Positions 26,405 to 35,452 of a stretch of DNA of 64,000 nucleotides are shown here, piece by piece; the stretch's first letter is position 1; every line of letters starts with the position of its first letter. Location of the stretch: contig NZ_JAAQRO010000008.1 of the NCBI RefSeq assembly GCF_012070565.1, positions 186,001 through 250,000 of the forward strand, written 5' to 3'. The notes under the pieces were generated by a model, which was not told the DNA's origin, did no database searches, and saw only the letters and a program-made list of their open reading frames with translations. The stretch is from Anaerosporobacter faecicola (lineage in GTDB: Bacteria > Bacillota > Clostridia > Lachnospirales > Lachnospiraceae). Made by a program: the position numbers and the translations under genes.

Positions 26405-27178
26405 TTATCTTAAATTCCAACCACCATCAATTTGTAACAGCTGTCCAGTAAAATATTTATTTTTATCATCTAAGCAAAATTCCAATGCCTTATTGAATTC
26501 ATCAATCTCAGCCATTCTACCTAAAGGCGTTCTACTACAATATTCCTTATGAAAATAATCGGTCTGTCTATCCTTGTCTCTAATTCCTCCTATTAGCAAA
26601 GAATTCACATTAATTCCTTTAGAAGCATATTGTACTGCCATATACTGTGTAATATAATTCATTGCTGCTTTTGATGAAGCATATATCAATGAAGTCGGAA
26701 CCATGTTACGATCATAAACTCTGTTATCTGGAACAACTGCACTATACATTGAAGATATATTTACGATTGCCCCTTCTTTAGTTATTATATCATCAGCCAT
26801 ACTTGCTATTAAGAAAGCAGTTCCAAATACATTCACATTATAATGTTGTTGCCATATATTAATATCCATTTCAAATGCATTTTCAATTTTATCACGACAC
26901 ACCGCGCAATCTACTAGAGCATATATTCCCTCATTATATTTACTTTTTATATTTGAAATAAACTCCTCAATTTTATCTTGTTGATCAAGGCAGAGAATCT
27001 CAGGCTTACAGTTTGACATATGTCTTTTATCTAAAGTTAATAGAAAATCATCTATGTTCTCTTTACTCCTCGAAGTTGGAATAACAAAAGCACCTTTAGA
27101 TAATAAAAAATCAGTAAACACTTTTCCAAGACCAGAGCACCCCGCCGTAACTACTATCTTTTTTTGCTCCAGTGACAT
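26405..27178 (-). CDS. Short-chain dehydrogenase, PtmA-like
   Basis: 257-aa SDR oxidoreductase: a cofactor loop TAGCSGLGKVFTDFL near the N-terminus, an NNAG-like position occupied by DCAVCRD (unusual), catalytic Ser in NISSMYS, Tyr-x3-Lys in YASSKAAMNY and a C-terminal GQLLQIDGGWNLR. It starts two bases after the cytidylyltransferase stop. In Campylobacter the flagellin genes ptmA (SDR) and ptmB (cytidylyltransferase) are similarly paired, which supports a nonulosonic acid role without fixing the reaction. Confidence 0.8.
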   Translation of the reverse strand: MSLEQKKIVVTAGCSGLGKVFTDFLLSKGAFVIPTSRSKENIDDFLLTLDKRHMSNCKPEILCLDQQDKIEEFISNIKSKYNEGIYALVDCAVCRDKIENAFEMDINIWQQHYNVNVFGTAFLIASMADDIITKEGAIVNISSMYSAVVPDNRVYDRNMVPTSLIYASSKAAMNYITQYMAVQYASKGINVNSLLIGGIRDKDRQTDYFHKEYCSRTPLGRMAEIDEFNKALEFCLDDKNKYFTGQLLQIDGGWNLR

Positions 27179-27180
27179 AT

Positions 27181-27870
27181 TTACATACCTCTCTTCTTTA
27201 ATAACATCTCACACATATCAAGGTCAAATTGATTTCTTATATGTATTGAGCGTTCTTCTGGCATAGTAGTTCGTACTATATTGTCTCCAAAGAAATGTCT
27301 CCATCTGATCACACTATCTGTTACACCAACCTTAATTGCTCCGTTTGGTCGATAGACAGGACTTAACTCCGTTCTATCCTTTAACATCTTTTTACCAAAA
27401 TACATCTCTGACATTCCAGAATTTAAATCTTCAAGTGCCCAGTGAAAATAATGTGGATCAATTTCTGTAGTACTTAAAACGAATTCACAGTATTTATTGC
27501 TTTCAAATACTTTATATGCATTCACTATATCGTCAGCCATCTTTAAAGGTGATGTTGGTTGAAATAACCACATTAATTTATAATCTCTTTTTAGATAATC
27601 ATAGCAATACAATAATGGTTCAGCTGAACTAACTAAATCTCCAGCCATTTCTTTACTTTCCATAAAAGGAATTTCCGCACCATAGCTTCTTGCAATATCC
27701 GCATATTCTTCACTATCAGTTATTACAAATACATCATCAAAGATTTCGGATTCCTTACAAGCCTCTATTGTATATGCTAGCACTGGTTTTCCACATAAAT
27801 CTAGTATATTTTTATCTTTTAAACCCTTTGATCCAGATCTTGCGGGTATAACACATAATGATTTTTTCAT
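27181..27870 (-). CDS. Acylneuraminate-type cytidylyltransferase (PseF/PtmB-like)
   Basis: 229-aa CMP-nonulosonate synthetase: CVIPARSGSKGLKDKNI (CTP-binding loop), the NeuA core LMWLFQPTSPLKMADDI, and YRPNGAIKVG near the end. It should activate pseudaminic acid or a derivative with CMP. Its ATG lies inside the end of the preceding paralogue (four-base overlap at 27867-27870). Which of the two paralogues is the true PseF cannot be told from sequence. Confidence 0.82.
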   Translation of the reverse strand: MKKSLCVIPARSGSKGLKDKNILDLCGKPVLAYTIEACKESEIFDDVFVITDSEEYADIARSYGAEIPFMESKEMAGDLVSSAEPLLYCYDYLKRDYKLMWLFQPTSPLKMADDIVNAYKVFESNKYCEFVLSTTEIDPHYFHWALEDLNSGMSEMYFGKKMLKDRTELSPVYRPNGAIKVGVTDSVIRWRHFFGDNIVRTTMPEERSIHIRNQFDLDMCEMLLKKRGM

Positions 27871-28577
27871 ACGTTATCTCTCCTCTTAATCAAATATTCT
27901 GCATACATAAAATCTTCAATAGTATCTATATCAACTGAGTGCAACTTATCTAAGATTAATGCTTTTGAGTTTTTATACCAGTCGAATTTATTCATAATAA
28001 TTTTTTGATAACGCGCTATTCGAATTGCTCCTGTTATTTGGTAATATTGTGGTAGCTCTTGTCTATTCTTTTTTTTAATTTCTTCATCAATAAAGTTATC
28101 CATTGACAAATTCTCATCTAATGTATTACACCAAAGAGGAATAGTATCTGCTTCGGTTACTGAATTTATTGCATCAATAGAAGGATTTTCTTCTAACTCT
28201 TCAAAACCTTTATCTATATCTTCAGAAGTAATTAATGGAGATGTAGGTTGTATAAATGCTAAATAGTCAAATTCAATGTTTTTATTCTTATAATAATTCA
28301 TCATATTTATTATAACATCCGTAATTACTGAGCTATCAGTAGCTAACTCTTTTTGTCTTAGATATGGTGTTTCAGCACCATATTCCTTACCAATTTCAGC
28401 GTATCGTTCTGAATCTGTGTTTAAAAAAATAATATCTTTACTACTATTAAAATTATTTGTATTTCTTATAGCTGATATTACATATGATAATAATGGCTTA
28501 TTATTTATTAATTTTATATTCTTGTCCTTAATTCCCTTTGAACCAGACCTTGCAGGTATAAAATATAATGTTCTCAA
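27867..28577 (-). CDS. Acylneuraminate-type cytidylyltransferase, second copy
   Basis: 236-aa paralogue of the next gene: YFIPARSGSKGIKDKNIKL, YLAFIQPTSPLITSEDI, and YQITGAIRIARYQKI in place of YRPNGAIKV. The CTP loop Arg, Ser and Lys residues are intact, so it looks active. With the NeuA-HAD fusion at 44567-45577 the locus has three CMP-nonulosonate synthetase family members, arguing for more than one nonulosonic acid or a modified version of Pse. Confidence 0.8.
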   Translation of the reverse strand: MRTLYFIPARSGSKGIKDKNIKLINNKPLLSYVISAIRNTNNFNSSKDIIFLNTDSERYAEIGKEYGAETPYLRQKELATDSSVITDVIINMMNYYKNKNIEFDYLAFIQPTSPLITSEDIDKGFEELEENPSIDAINSVTEADTIPLWCNTLDENLSMDNFIDEEIKKKNRQELPQYYQITGAIRIARYQKIIMNKFDWYKNSKALILDKLHSVDIDTIEDFMYAEYLIKRRDNV

Positions 28578-28600
28578 AATTCATCACCCTAATCTTTAAA

Positions 28601-30490
28601 TTATATATATTTGAAATTTCTTTTAATATTTTGAAGTACATAAGATTGATTTTCTGCAACTGTATTAACTATACAGTCAGTGACTTCTAACTCTTTAAGT
28701 TCTGAAAAGTGTGACTCAGTCCATTCTGTTAAACACTCAGAGAAATCAGTATTTATTCCAAGATAGTCATGTAATGCAATAGCTAAATACAAGTCTTCTG
28801 AAACCTCCTCATCTGTACGATCACTTTTTATTTCAGATAATATTGTATTAAAATACTCTTCTTTACTATCAGTATATTTTATTCCTTTAATACCTCTATA
28901 ATATACTTCTGTAGCAAGCACAACTTTTTTATTCATAATAGCAGCTTCTAAACCTACCGTAGAAGTGTATGGTAAAACAATTTTGCAATTCTTTATTTGT
29001 TTATAAGTATTTATTTTATCTTCTGCTTTGATAAATATTATTCTAGGATTATTTTCAAATTTTGTTTCTAAAATTTCTTTTATATTTATAAAATTATACA
29101 TTTTATCTAATTGCGCTTTACGTGGATGTTCTCTGACCATTATCGTTTCATTGGTATTTGATAAAATAAACTGTAACGTTTCTATTAACCAATTTTCCAT
29201 TGATTTAAATACTGAACAAACTGAACATGCTGATGAATCCCATTCAATGTTCATAGGCATTAAGATATCTATCTTTTCATTAAAATTATCATCTTTTGTA
29301 CTTTGATAAAACATACTTCCAGCTTCCATTGTAGAATTTTGGGATTGTTCAATTCTTTTTTTACCATATTTGCACAACTCATTATATAACTTTTTATCTA
29401 TCATTTTTTCTTTATTAGTCAATATATCATACATTTCTGGTAACTGTCCAAATATTCCTTTTTTACAAAAGAATATCTTACCATTTTTTCTTCCATTAGA
29501 GTCATAGCTTGACATACGAATATTTTTTTCTTCTGAAACAATTGAATATAACCCCATATTATTATATATTCCAGTATAAATATTTATTGTGTCAAATTTA
29601 TATTTTTCAAAAAAACTTTTTACATATTTCATGTTTTCAATTAAGATTTTTTTGAAAGCTAAAGCGACTTCATCAACGCCTTTTTCTCTTATTTTAAATG
29701 ATTTTACAGAAAGCAACCACTGTGCTGATGTATTAGCAATAGATTCTATCTTAATTTTTTCTTCTTCATTAATGTCTTTAACTTTTCCTGCATCACTTAT
29801 ATATAGTACTGGAATTTTAACAATACTAAATAAGTAATCTAATACCTCTTTAGTTATAGAATTATACATTTTTGAAGCACCTTCATATAATGTATAATCT
29901 TCAGTTCCAACTAAGTCATCTATTATTAAAGTTGCTTTATAACCCTTTGATAATAAAATCAACATTATTGTTATCGAGTAGTAACAATACGATGTCGGAA
30001 AAGCAGGGACAATAACTATGCCTATTTCTTGATTTTTATCAACTCTTTTTGTTCTTTCAATTATGCTATTTTTTATCTCTTCTTTATTTTTTTCTAAAAA
30101 TGATAAATACTTCTTTGAAGAATCGAAGTGTAATGATAACCAAAAATCTAATTCAAATAATTGACAAATATCAATTATTTCTAATTGTATAGACATCTTA
30201 TTGATTTGATTAATAATTGAATCACGATATGGTGATGCAATTAACACTACTGTATTTTGAGTATCAACTTCTTGCAATGTTAGTGGAGATTGAATATTTT
30301 TCCCTCGAATTGTTTGTCCCCATTTGTTTTTATCATTATCAACATAGAACAAAACATCATTTGAAAAATCCCATATTTCAAAGATCTTTTCTATTCTAGT
30401 TCCAGCACCAAATATTACTATCTTCCTTTTGTTTATTTTCTCTTTTAATTTTATCGCTTCAATACTTAAATAATCTTCAATTGTTTTCAT
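28601..30490 (-). CDS. Rossmann-domain plus GT-B-like surface-glycan protein of unknown function
   Basis: 629 aa, not recognised as a named protein. Residues about 20-115 are a small Rossmann-like domain (KIVIFGAGTRIEKIFEIW..VLFYVDNDKNKWGQ..VVLIASPY), shared with other proteins of this locus. The rest resembles retaining GT-B capsule-type transferases: GIVIVPAFPTSYCYYS, IMVREHPRK, and near the C-terminus KIVLPYTSTVGLEAAIMNKKVV, like the KpsC/KpsS and CDP-glycerol transferase nucleotide site. It lies next to two CMP-nonulosonate synthetases, so it may be the transferase or polymerase for that sugar. No membrane segment. Confidence 0.5.
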   Translation of the reverse strand: MKTIEDYLSIEAIKLKEKINKRKIVIFGAGTRIEKIFEIWDFSNDVLFYVDNDKNKWGQTIRGKNIQSPLTLQEVDTQNTVVLIASPYRDSIINQINKMSIQLEIIDICQLFELDFWLSLHFDSSKKYLSFLEKNKEEIKNSIIERTKRVDKNQEIGIVIVPAFPTSYCYYSITIMLILLSKGYKATLIIDDLVGTEDYTLYEGASKMYNSITKEVLDYLFSIVKIPVLYISDAGKVKDINEEEKIKIESIANTSAQWLLSVKSFKIREKGVDEVALAFKKILIENMKYVKSFFEKYKFDTINIYTGIYNNMGLYSIVSEEKNIRMSSYDSNGRKNGKIFFCKKGIFGQLPEMYDILTNKEKMIDKKLYNELCKYGKKRIEQSQNSTMEAGSMFYQSTKDDNFNEKIDILMPMNIEWDSSACSVCSVFKSMENWLIETLQFILSNTNETIMVREHPRKAQLDKMYNFINIKEILETKFENNPRIIFIKAEDKINTYKQIKNCKIVLPYTSTVGLEAAIMNKKVVLATEVYYRGIKGIKYTDSKEEYFNTILSEIKSDRTDEEVSEDLYLAIALHDYLGINTDFSECLTEWTESHFSELKELEVTDCIVNTVAENQSYVLQNIKRNFKYI

Positions 30491-31041
30491 CTAATACCTG
30501 CATGATGTATTTGTAATAAATACCTCAATACTCTCCTTCCTATATTGTAAAAGCCCAAAGTATTGATTTTTTTGACTTTTCTTTATCTAGTTACCTCTAT
30601 ACCAAGAACTAATAGTGATATAGTCATCGTATAATAGTTAGAGTATCCTCTTTGTTTGCTTTATAATAAAAGGCTATCAATCTCTGTTTACTATGATGGT
30701 GAACCTTCCTTGCCTACGGGAATCGTGTTCCAACTCCTTCTTCCCACCTGTTCATACACTGAATGCTAGCTAAGCTTACTAACAGAGTCATGCCCTGATA
30801 AACTTGGAAAAGAAGGTTCTATCACTATGCCAATACTATAATTAATTTTTCTAAATTCTTGTCCCCATAAAGACAGATTATTATCAGTGTAAAATAATAT
30901 TTGATCTAAAAATCCACAGTTGTAATAACTTTCTAAACGCGTTCATGTTCCAACTATGATAATACTTTATTAGCATATTTACTAATAAACTAATTTACTA
31001 CTGTATTTATATAACCTTTTAGTTTATTCTAATTACTACTC
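30491..31041. other. Intergenic region, 551 bases
   Basis: Largest gene-free stretch in the island. Its right part contains a decayed relic of a Rossmann-domain gene (see 30755-30965). The left part, toward the gene at 30490, is AT-rich with no open frame; a promoter for the Pse gene block would be expected here but no convincing -35/-10 or sigma-D motif was found. It probably separates the sigma-D-linked block above from the Pse block below. Confidence 0.6.
30755..30965 (-). pseudogene. Decayed relic of the Rossmann N-terminal domain
   Basis: One minus-strand frame reads IIIVGT-stop-TRLESYYNCGFLDQILFY, then TDNNLSLWGQEFRK, before a stop near 30768. This matches the pattern IVIFGAGTRIEK..VLFYVDNDKNKWGQTIRG of the gene at 28601-30490, with an in-frame TGA after the glycine loop and no start codon. 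It looks like the remains of a paralogue lost by deletion, consistent with gene turnover in this island. Confidence 0.55.
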
Positions 31042-31989
31042 CTAAATTTCATTTAATATTATTTTTATTATTGCTTCCATATCACCTATATCATATCTTT
31101 GATCAATTGGTAGTGGTAACAGATACTTTGATAACTTTCTTTCAAACCTATTGCCGATTTCTTTTTCTAGAATATATTTCCACCATTGAGCCACATAAAT
31201 CTTCTTACTAATCAGTTTATGTCGTATGTCCTTTTCTAAAAGTAAAGGATATACCATCGGTACTTTATCCTCTATATTACCTATATTTAAACAATTAATA
31301 TTGTCTAATCTATTCATAAGAAACATAAAATTTTTTATTCTTTTTTTCTTTATCTCCTCATAATCTATAGCTTTAAGAACTTTCTGCGAAAACTTTGACA
31401 TAGTACATATATTACTTTTGGTTATTTGTTCTTCATTTTGTAAGCTTATCGAATATGCACTATTTGTTCCCTCATTTATTGCCTTAAAAAGGTATTCCCC
31501 ATATATTGGACAATATTCAGGTAAACTTTTTTCGATCAAATTATTGCAGATTAAATAAGCACCATCACATACTCCGAAAAATTTTCTACAAGAATATATA
31601 TTGTAAGCCCCCTCAATTGGTTTTTCGAAAAAAGCTTGTGTATTATCAAATATTACATTCTTATATTTTCTTAAAAATTTTTCAGAAGATTCTCTAATAC
31701 CATAATAATTAGCAATAAGGATTATAGCATTTGAGGGAATTTCGTTAATTAAAGGTTCAAAATTTTCATCAATATTATAATATCGTATCTCTATATTATA
31801 TTTTTGTATTGAATCTCTTACAGACTCACACATATAAATCGGTAAATAAATGCAATTATAGTCATAATTAATAAGCACATATAAAATAGCACTTCTAGCA
31901 CAGTTAAATCTCTTTACATTTTTACCAATATAATACTCACTGTTATTCATTAATTCAATTGGAAGATAGCCCCCATACTCATTGACCAT
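31042..31989 (-). CDS. DegT-family aminotransferase-like protein, divergent
   Basis: 315 aa, shorter than the usual 360-400 aa. FNCARSAILYVL corresponds to the cofactor-phosphate loop, NVIFDNTQAFFE to the Asp strand facing PLP, and SCRKFFGVCDGAYLI to the Schiff-base lysine loop (the Lys is kept). Similarity to ordinary sugar aminotransferases is weak. It may aminate an unusual sugar or have another role. It overlaps the next upstream gene by 11 bases. Confidence 0.55.
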   Translation of the reverse strand: MVNEYGGYLPIELMNNSEYYIGKNVKRFNCARSAILYVLINYDYNCIYLPIYMCESVRDSIQKYNIEIRYYNIDENFEPLINEIPSNAIILIANYYGIRESSEKFLRKYKNVIFDNTQAFFEKPIEGAYNIYSCRKFFGVCDGAYLICNNLIEKSLPEYCPIYGEYLFKAINEGTNSAYSISLQNEEQITKSNICTMSKFSQKVLKAIDYEEIKKKRIKNFMFLMNRLDNINCLNIGNIEDKVPMVYPLLLEKDIRHKLISKKIYVAQWWKYILEKEIGNRFERKLSKYLLPLPIDQRYDIGDMEAIIKIILNEI

Positions 31990-32986
31990 TTTTTTCCCCC
32001 TTTACAATCAATGCACTACCATAAAAATCTGCAACAGGTATTATACTAACATTATTAACGCTACACCATTCGTCTACAGCCTTCCTTGTTCCTTCATAAA
32101 AAGGTGCATAGTAATCACTTATTAATATATATCCTCCTTTTTCCATTCTTGGGTAAAATATTTCCAATGCACTTTTAACCGGATTAAACAGATTAAGATC
32201 GATACTTACAAAAGAGAATGTCTCAAGGTCTAAGTCAAATGTTTCTGGAAAGTAGCCTTTTTTAAAGATTACATTGTCCTTATATGCGAGTCGTCCTAAA
32301 ACAAAATCCATACTTGTATCCTTAAATTTATTACTTTCACCTCTTTTATTATCCATTGTTATATCTTCATCAATGTCTTTTTTAGAAAAGCCTTCAAATG
32401 TATCAAATAAAAATAACTTACGGCTTTTAAATATTTGATTGATTACAACTGTAAAATCTCCTCTAAAAACCCCCAACTCTACTATTGAACCTTTTATATT
32501 TTTATCATTTATTACTTGTGATAATAATCTTACCGTTTGTTCTCTCACAAAATCTTTATAAAAACTATCCAACATACAGTTACCATTCCACATTGTTGCT
32601 GGATAAATATTGGGCACAAGCATAGTATCCTTAAGCCAATCAAATATTTTATCTCTATTGTAGGTTTTATTTAAATATGATTTAATATTTTTAGCTATAT
32701 TAAGATAAGTTTCTGAATCGTCATATATAAAACTAACAACTTTTTTTAAATCAACATTTTGATCCTGTAGAACTCGTATGATATTCTTCACATATCCACT
32801 TGCAATTACAATATAATCATATCTATATTGACATATATGTTCTGGACTAATTACATCATATGCTCTAAACTCATTTATTGTATTGTCCGAATTAATAAAA
32901 GCTAATATATTTACTTTGGAATAATCAATATTATCTAATAGCTTATTCGCAACACTTCCTGTACCAAATATTAAAATACTATCCAT
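31979..32986 (-). CDS. TylF/macrocin-type O-methyltransferase with N-terminal Rossmann domain
   Basis: 335 aa. Residues 1-100 are the same small Rossmann-like unit as in neighbouring proteins (SILIFGTGSVANKLL..VNILAFINSD..YDYIVIASGY). Residues about 130-335 are a TylF-family methyltransferase: GSIVELGVFRGDFTVVI (SAM loop), LFLFDTFEGFSKKD, the metal-binding SIDLNLFNP and ILISDYYAPFYEGTRKAVDEW. It probably methylates a sugar hydroxyl on the flagellin glycan. One base is shared with the gene upstream. Confidence 0.75.
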   Translation of the reverse strand: MDSILIFGTGSVANKLLDNIDYSKVNILAFINSDNTINEFRAYDVISPEHICQYRYDYIVIASGYVKNIIRVLQDQNVDLKKVVSFIYDDSETYLNIAKNIKSYLNKTYNRDKIFDWLKDTMLVPNIYPATMWNGNCMLDSFYKDFVREQTVRLLSQVINDKNIKGSIVELGVFRGDFTVVINQIFKSRKLFLFDTFEGFSKKDIDEDITMDNKRGESNKFKDTSMDFVLGRLAYKDNVIFKKGYFPETFDLDLETFSFVSIDLNLFNPVKSALEIFYPRMEKGGYILISDYYAPFYEGTRKAVDEWCSVNNVSIIPVADFYGSALIVKGEKNGQ

Positions 32987-33921
32987 TAGTTAAGTCCTTT
33001 CCAATAACTAAATTTACTACTCACTTCACAACCAATACTTTCTTTAAAACTACAGAGTCCATAATTAGGTTCTCCATCCTCAGTGGAAGGCCCTATGTCT
33101 AAAACTTTAATTCCTTTTTGTAAATAATATTTATAAAGATTGTATGCAAGATAATTCATAGGCTTATATTCCGTATATCCCGCAATATCACCCCAGTAGA
33201 TTACTTGATATATATCTTTTGTAATTTTAAATATTATAGCAGATGCTATAGACTGACCATCAAGCTGTAATATAAAAAAATCATGTATCATATATCGTAT
33301 TGTTTCTTCTACTTGTTCCCAAGTCATTCTTAACGGAAACCCTCTATTTTTTCGATTTGTAGCTATTATTTCATATGCTTCTTTTTTTTTGGTAATAGCA
33401 TCACAATAAATAAGTTTGAAGTTAAACTTATTAGCAATTTTTAAATTCTTCTTTGCATTTCTCTGCATATTTGTTTCTAAAATCGTAACATTTCTTAAGT
33501 AGAACTGATAATTCAAATCACATGTAAATATTTTATAATTTTTTCTTAATAGACAATTTTGTACTTTACTTATAAAAGTTTCATCATAAAAACTCGGCGG
33601 TGTCCTAAAATATATTTGATTAATTTCTTTTTCAATGCAATAATTTTCTAAAAGATCTATTGACTCCTCAATATCTTCTATTTTTACGTTTGTATCCATT
33701 TTTTCTAACATAGAAAATGGTGCAGAATATGGCATCTTCAAACAGTTATCTTTTACTCCTGCAATAATACCAAGTTTATTTTTCTTTGATTTAAAAATCA
33801 AATATTCTAAATAATCAACTTTTTCTTTATTAATTTCATGAAACCAAGATGCATTGTATACATAATAATTTGAGTCAATTAATTTGTCATATTCTTCTCT
33901 ACTAATGCTCTTCAACTCCAT
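32986..33921 (-). CDS. FemAB-like aminoacyl/acyltransferase
   Basis: 311 aa with the double GNAT fold of FemX-like and related acyltransferases. NMQRNAKKNLKIANKF matches the RRxIRKA-like substrate helix; the second domain has SIASAIIFKITKDIYQVIYWGD, KPMNYLAYNLYKYYLQKGIKVLDIGPS and GLCSFKESIGCE. In sugar loci such proteins can acylate an amino sugar, possibly from aminoacyl-tRNA or acyl-CoA. Here it immediately follows the FdtA/FdtB pair and takes the place where an FdtC acetyltransferase would normally be. It contains an A9 tract near 33391. Confidence 0.68.
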   Translation of the reverse strand: MELKSISREEYDKLIDSNYYVYNASWFHEINKEKVDYLEYLIFKSKKNKLGIIAGVKDNCLKMPYSAPFSMLEKMDTNVKIEDIEESIDLLENYCIEKEINQIYFRTPPSFYDETFISKVQNCLLRKNYKIFTCDLNYQFYLRNVTILETNMQRNAKKNLKIANKFNFKLIYCDAITKKKEAYEIIATNRKNRGFPLRMTWEQVEETIRYMIHDFFILQLDGQSIASAIIFKITKDIYQVIYWGDIAGYTEYKPMNYLAYNLYKYYLQKGIKVLDIGPSTEDGEPNYGLCSFKESIGCEVSSKFSYWKGLN

Positions 33922-33930
33922 ATAATCACC

Positions 33931-34341
33931 TTATTTATCTTTATTCTGTTGTAACATATTTAAAAATTCATCATAGTTTCTAATATAATCATCTTCAATG
34001 TAATATTCTGAAGCTAATACTAATAATACAGCATCATCAGAAAAATCATACATCTCTCGCCACATATTATTAGGTACATATAGTCCTTCATATGGTTTCT
34101 CTAAATATACAATTTTCTTTTCTGTTCCATTATCTAATTTCACTTTACAAGAACCATGAATACATATAAGTATCTGTTCTAAATTTTTATGTGCATGATA
34201 CCCTCTAGTAACTCCTTTAGCTGTATCATACATATAATAAACTCTTTTTATTTCAAATGGAATATCTTTGAATTCTTCTAACGCTACTAAACTTCCTCTT
34301 TCATCTCCATGTTGTTGAAATTGGTATTTTACTATCTGCAT
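33931..34341 (-). CDS. Sugar 3,4-ketoisomerase (FdtA/WxcM-like cupin)
   Basis: 136-aa cupin that converts dTDP-4-keto-6-deoxyglucose to the 3-keto isomer. Family motifs DERGSLVALEEFKDIPFEIKRVYY, GYHAHKNLEQILICIHGSCKV (catalytic and binding His) and GLYVPNNMWREM are all present, at normal length. Followed by the FemAB-like gene and preceded at two bases by the FdtB-like aminotransferase. RmlA and RmlB, needed for the precursor, are not in the window. Confidence 0.88.
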   Translation of the reverse strand: MQIVKYQFQQHGDERGSLVALEEFKDIPFEIKRVYYMYDTAKGVTRGYHAHKNLEQILICIHGSCKVKLDNGTEKKIVYLEKPYEGLYVPNNMWREMYDFSDDAVLLVLASEYYIEDDYIRNYDEFLNMLQQNKDK

Positions 34342-34343
34342 TA

Positions 34344-35447
34344 TTATTTCCCCCTCTCATAACTATTTATCGTATCACAGATATACTGTAAATCATTATC
34401 ACTCATGCCAACCCATATTGGTAATGATATTTCTTGCTTAGCTAATTTCTCTGCATATAAAAAATCTCCTTCTTTATAACCTAGATCATCATATGCTTTT
34501 TGCAAATGTAAAGGTACTGGATAATGTCTCTGTACCATTATTTCTTTATTTAATAAATATCTTTCTAGTCCTTTTTCATCTTCACAATATACTGGAAATA
34601 TATGCCATACATTATCTTTATCAGTGAACTGTGGAGTACGAATAAGAGGATTATTAATATTCTTACAAAAATATTCTGCAATACCTCTTCTTTCTTTATT
34701 CCATTTGTCTAAGTATTTTAGCTTAACACGTAATACAGCTGCTTGTAATTCATCTAATCTAGAATTAAAACCTTTATAAATATGATGGTATTTTTTTGTA
34801 GCTCCATAATTTCGGAGACACTTAACTCTCTCATAAATTTCTTTATCATTTGTTGTTATTGCTCCACCATCACCTAATGCTCCTAGATTTTTCCCTGGAT
34901 AAAAACTAAATTCTGCTGCTCGACCCAAAGCCCCAGCTTTCTTATCAGTAACCAAATCTACTGCTCCATGTGCTTGTGCAGCATCCTCTATTACTAGTAA
35001 ATTATTATTTGATGCAATCTGGTTTATTCTATTCATATCAGTAATTCTTCCGTATAAATGAACAGGAATAATTGCTTTTGTCCTTTTTGTGATAGCCTTT
35101 TCTATTTTATCTATATCAATTAATGCATTATCATCAACATCAACGAATACCGGTTTAGCTCCTACATAACTTACAGCTAAAGCTGTAGCAATGAATGTAT
35201 TTACTGGTAATATAACCTCATCACCTTGTCCAATATCTAATGCTGCTAATATAAGATGCAATGCATCTAACCCATTTCCTATACCAATACAATACTCTGT
35301 TCCACAAAAATCAGCATACTCTTCTTCAAATTTAGCCAATTCATTGCCCAATATATACCATTCATTATTAGTAACTCTATCCATAGCATCTGAAATCTCT
35401 TTTTTAATAACGCTATGTAATACTTGTAGATTCAAATATGGAATCAT
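34344..35447 (-). CDS. dTDP-3-keto-6-deoxyhexose 3-aminotransferase (FdtB-like)
   Basis: DegT/DnrJ family PLP enzyme of about 367 aa that aminates the FdtA product, giving a 3-amino-3,6-dideoxyhexose (Fuc3N or Qui3N type). Motifs: [25 protein letters not shown] and the lysine loop [16 protein letters not shown]. The open frame begins at an ATG at 35471, but AAGGAAG lies upstream of ATG 35447 (MIPYLNLQ), and that start also avoids overlapping the glycosyltransferase gene; I chose it. Confidence 0.85.
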   Translation of the reverse strand: MIPYLNLQVLHSVIKKEISDAMDRVTNNEWYILGNELAKFEEEYADFCGTEYCIGIGNGLDALHLILAALDIGQGDEVILPVNTFIATALAVSYVGAKPVFVDVDDNALIDIDKIEKAITKRTKAIIPVHLYGRITDMNRINQIASNNNLLVIEDAAQAHGAVDLVTDKKAGALGRAAEFSFYPGKNLGALGDGGAITTNDKEIYERVKCLRNYGATKKYHHIYKGFNSRLDELQAAVLRVKLKYLDKWNKERRGIAEYFCKNINNPLIRTPQFTDKDNVWHIFPVYCEDEKGLERYLLNKEIMVQRHYPVPLHLQKAYDDLGYKEGDFLYAEKLAKQEISLPIWVGMSDNDLQYICDTINSYERGK

Positions 35448-35452
35448 GTATG

